NCBI GenBank assembly: GCA_016875755.1
Contig: VGOX01000119.1
Span: 1-6,873, forward strand
DNA length: 6,873 nt
Direction of reading: 5' to 3'
Source: Chloroflexota bacterium
GTDB lineage: Bacteria > Chloroflexota > Anaerolineae > Anaerolineales > Villigracilaceae
Shown here piece after piece: positions 5,628 to 6,873 of the stretch; the stretch's first letter is position 1; every line of letters begins with the position of its first letter. The notes beneath the pieces are model-generated. The model was not told the DNA's origin and did not search any database. It saw nothing but the letters and a program-made list of their open reading frames with translations. Both the position numbers and the translations under genes were made by a program.

Positions 5628-5661
5628 GCCGTATCTTGTTGAAATCTTATTTCAATACGGC
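5628..5661. promoter_or_regulatory. Nested palindromes covering the zur start
   Basis: The outer arms GCCGTAT (5628-5634) and ATACGGC (5655-5661) flank the inner palindrome TTGAAAT-CTT-ATTTCAA (5639-5655). The left side has four unpaired bases (5635-5638) and the right side none. In the zur mRNA the hairpin would end exactly at the AUG and occupy the place of a ribosome site. It could act as a DNA operator, an RNA hairpin that limits translation, or both. Confidence 0.55.
5640..5654. promoter_or_regulatory. Candidate Zur box before zur-znuA
   Basis: TGAAATCTTATTTCA is the core of a perfect 7-3-7 palindrome (5639-5655) located 12 bases upstream of the zur ATG. It shares TGAAA-N5-TTTCA with the boxes at 4111-4125 and 6688-6702. 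A loose promoter can be read on the minus strand, with TTGAAA at 5673-5678 and TGAAAT inside the box 18 bases later. Repressor binding would then cover the -10. Confidence 0.6.
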
Positions 5662-5716
5662 AAAACCTGTCGTTTCAAGAGACGCACCATTTTTGTAAAT
5701 TTTGCCACCCGCTATA

Positions 5717-5732
5717 TGTATCAAATGATACA
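5717..5732. promoter_or_regulatory. Perfect 16-bp palindrome with GTA-N8-TAC form
   Basis: TGTATC-AAAT-GATACA lies between the CRP-like gene and zur, 90 bases upstream of the zur ATG. It contains GTA-N8-TAC, the arrangement recognised by the CRP/FNR-family regulator NtcA, and more generally suits that family's paired half-sites. The CRP-type protein encoded next door is an obvious candidate binder; that is inference. It is not followed by a T tract, so it is not a standard terminator. Confidence 0.45.
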
Positions 5733-5764
5733 CACAAGCAGAACTTGCGGAGACCGTATTGCGA

Positions 5765-6667
5765 TTAGTAATGTGAGTGATGCTCGGGCTGTTCCACCAG
5801 ACAAAACAAGTCTTCCCCATCTTTATTGACCGTTGACACCCTGCCTTGCGCCCGTAGTTCACTTAAGACACGGGTAATGGATGTCCGCGTTGCGCCTACA
5901 GCAGCCGCTAGTTGACCATGTGTTATCCGAACATCAATCAGAACGCCCTGCTTCGAGGCAATTCCAAACTGCTCCGATAACAAACCTAACAATCCCAACA
6001 CCCTTTGCTGTAACGAAGGACGCGCCTGCATGGCTGCCCAACCTTCCATCTGTTGCAAGCGCGCCCGCAACTTTGCAAGAAAATCAGGCTGTTCTGCCGC
6101 CACATCCCAAGGCTCGATCTGTACCTTCGCTTCTGTATGCGCAACGATCTGAATATGGCAATTATCGTCAGGGTGTGCCACCACAATTTGCCCCTTGCCA
6201 CTCAACCCCAGCAGAACTTCAACCCCGTCCTGATGGATCATAGTCGTGGCAAGGATGCCATCTTCCACATGCAAGACAGCATCTGCCTCCAGCAGAATCA
6301 ACTCGCCGCGGCGATAGGTCCGCTGTGCACGAGGTTTGGCATCTTTCCTGTTTTCAAGCAACTCCCCCATGGTTCGTTGAATCGTATCCAGGATCACATT
6401 CATCGAGGTCTCTTTTGGAAAGACCGCTCGTGCTCCCGCCTGATAAGCTTTAGAGATCGCCTGCGGATTGCCTGTCTGATCCCATGCCAGCCAGGGTGAG
6501 TGAGGAAGGGAAGAAAACTCCGTTGTTTCCGTAAGAAACAAGGTCAACTCAGCATCTTTCGTGACAGATATGTCTGCGCCAATAAGCAAGTTGTATTGAA
6601 TATGCAAAAGAGGTTGGATCAATTTTTTCGTATCATCAGAACCGAACATAATCGCAAGTGTGGGCAT
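5765..6667 (-). CDS. Receiver-like/CRP-type chimeric transcriptional regulator
   Basis: A 300-residue protein in three parts. Residues 1-105 resemble a response-regulator receiver: AYQAGARAVFPKETSMNVIL (74-93) matches the end of that fold with its conserved Lys (K85). The position of the phosphorylated Asp, at the end of the third strand (LTLFLTETTE, 41-50), is not Asp, so phosphorylation is unlikely. Residues 115-190 resemble the CRP/FNR sensor barrel (VLLGLSGKGQIV, 151-162) without an evident cyclic-nucleotide signature. Residues 215-290 are the CRP-type winged helix, with ITHGQLAAAVGATRTSITRV (248-267) as the helix-turn-helix. The tail ends EHHSHY, possibly a metal contact. A weak AAGG precedes the ATG by 11 bases. 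Its promoter carries a perfect Fur-type box, so it is probably Zur-controlled itself. The ligand and targets are unknown. Confidence 0.85.
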   Translation of the reverse strand: MPTLAIMFGSDDTKKLIQPLLHIQYNLLIGADISVTKDAELTLFLTETTEFSSLPHSPWLAWDQTGNPQAISKAYQAGARAVFPKETSMNVILDTIQRTMGELLENRKDAKPRAQRTYRRGELILLEADAVLHVEDGILATTMIHQDGVEVLLGLSGKGQIVVAHPDDNCHIQIVAHTEAKVQIEPWDVAAEQPDFLAKLRARLQQMEGWAAMQARPSLQQRVLGLLGLLSEQFGIASKQGVLIDVRITHGQLAAAVGATRTSITRVLSELRAQGRVSTVNKDGEDLFCLVEQPEHHSHY

Positions 6668-6687
6668 GGTTTTTCAAACCTTATTTT

Positions 6688-6702
6688 TGAAAATGATTTT
6701 CA
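6688..6702. promoter_or_regulatory. Perfect 7-1-7 Fur/Zur box at the CRP-like regulator promoter
   Basis: TGAAAAT-G-ATTTTCA is a perfect palindrome 20 bases upstream of the ATG at 6667. It matches the classical Fur-family 7-1-7 layout. Extended to 19 bases it agrees with the E. coli Fur consensus at 15 positions by eye. It touches a TATAAT at 6702-6707, so the box would span the -10 edge and the transcription start, a typical repressor position. Confidence 0.72.
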
Positions 6703-6707
6703 TTATA
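6702..6707 (-). promoter_or_regulatory. -10 element of the CRP-like regulator gene
   Basis: A perfect TATAAT on the minus strand, about 35 bases before the start codon, sharing one base with the Fur/Zur box. No good -35 is found at 16-18 bases upstream (candidates such as TCAATA are weak), so the promoter may need an activator or an unusual sigma contact. Confidence 0.55.
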
Positions 6708-6873
6708 CAATAAAAGGGATCGAATTATTGAGGGCTCACAACCGCAATTGGATCAGCCCAGAGTGGCATATATCATGTATACGGGTATAAATTTAGAAAA
6801 CGAGCGTAGGCGGCAACGTAGTCCGCGCAAGTGACTGTTTGTTGATAATAACGCCTATTGTGAAATAGCCTCA
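6708..6873. other. Right-edge stretch without a confident gene
   Basis: This is mostly AT-rich DNA with one GC-rich patch (about 6798-6832). A minus-strand frame open to the window edge (stop TGA at 6775-6773) ends in VAAYARFLNLYPYT; it could be the end of a gene lying to the right, but another minus frame is also open for about 30 codons. A 5-bp inverted repeat GGGCT/AGCCC (6732-6736 and 6755-6759) has no T tract. I cannot support a gene or an RNA here. Confidence 0.4.

Noticed and set aside
5717..5732. Terminator for the CRP-like regulator gene
   Set aside because: The stem is only 6 bp, AT-rich, and has no T tract; a protein-binding palindrome is more likely, and transcription may read on into zur.
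6773..6871. C-terminal fragment of a gene entering from the right
   Set aside because: A roughly 32-codon minus-strand frame is open to the edge, but a second frame is also open over much of the region and no family motif is recognisable, so no gene is called.

Overview
The window reads as one compact zinc-homeostasis locus with every supported gene on the minus strand, so transcription runs from the right end to the left. The organism is probably a member of the Chloroflexota, class Anaerolineae or a relative. This is an inference from the style of the lipoprotein signal (LLLAAC-GG), the CobW variant, the CRP-like regulator, moderate GC with AT-rich gaps, and a dispersed CACCACAGAG/CTCTGTGGTG-type repeat of a kind common in such genomes. 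It cannot be proven from this stretch alone.

Layout in the direction of transcription: a regulator with a degenerate receiver-like N-terminus and a CRP-type DNA-binding C-terminus (6667-5765); a Fur-family repressor that fits Zur (5627-5205); a ZnuA-type zinc-binding lipoprotein with a His/Glu-rich loop (5180-4191); a strong rho-independent terminator (4142-4172); a degenerate DegT/DnrJ/EryC1-aminotransferase-like protein that appears to have lost its PLP lysine (4056-2938), preceded by a 12-codon leader ORF; a 71-bp dispersed imperfect palindrome (2861-2931); a long COG0523/CobW GTPase with the CxCC metal motif (2819-1476); a WD40 propeller whose start overlaps the cobW stop as ATGA (1479-445); and an FmdB-like zinc ribbon 2 bases further on (442-182). 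The left 181 bases and the right roughly 200 bases hold no confident gene.

The most useful regulatory observation is a shared 15-bp palindrome, TGAAA-N5-TTTCA, in front of three transcription units: the CRP-like regulator (6688-6702, a perfect 7-1-7 Fur-type box abutting a TATAAT), zur (5640-5654) and the aminotransferase-like gene (4111-4125). A weaker relative lies just upstream of cobW (2831-2847). The simplest model is that Zur represses its own zur-znuA operon, the CRP-like gene, and the aminotransferase-like/cobW/WD40/FmdB operon when zinc is sufficient. Under zinc starvation the cell would make an importer binding protein, a COG0523 zinc-transfer GTPase and accessory proteins of unknown role. 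The permease and ATPase partners of ZnuA are not in the window.

The least explained parts are the lysine-less aminotransferase-like protein, the leader ORF whose UGA immediately precedes its ATG in frame, the receiver/CRP chimera, and the WD40-CobW coupling.
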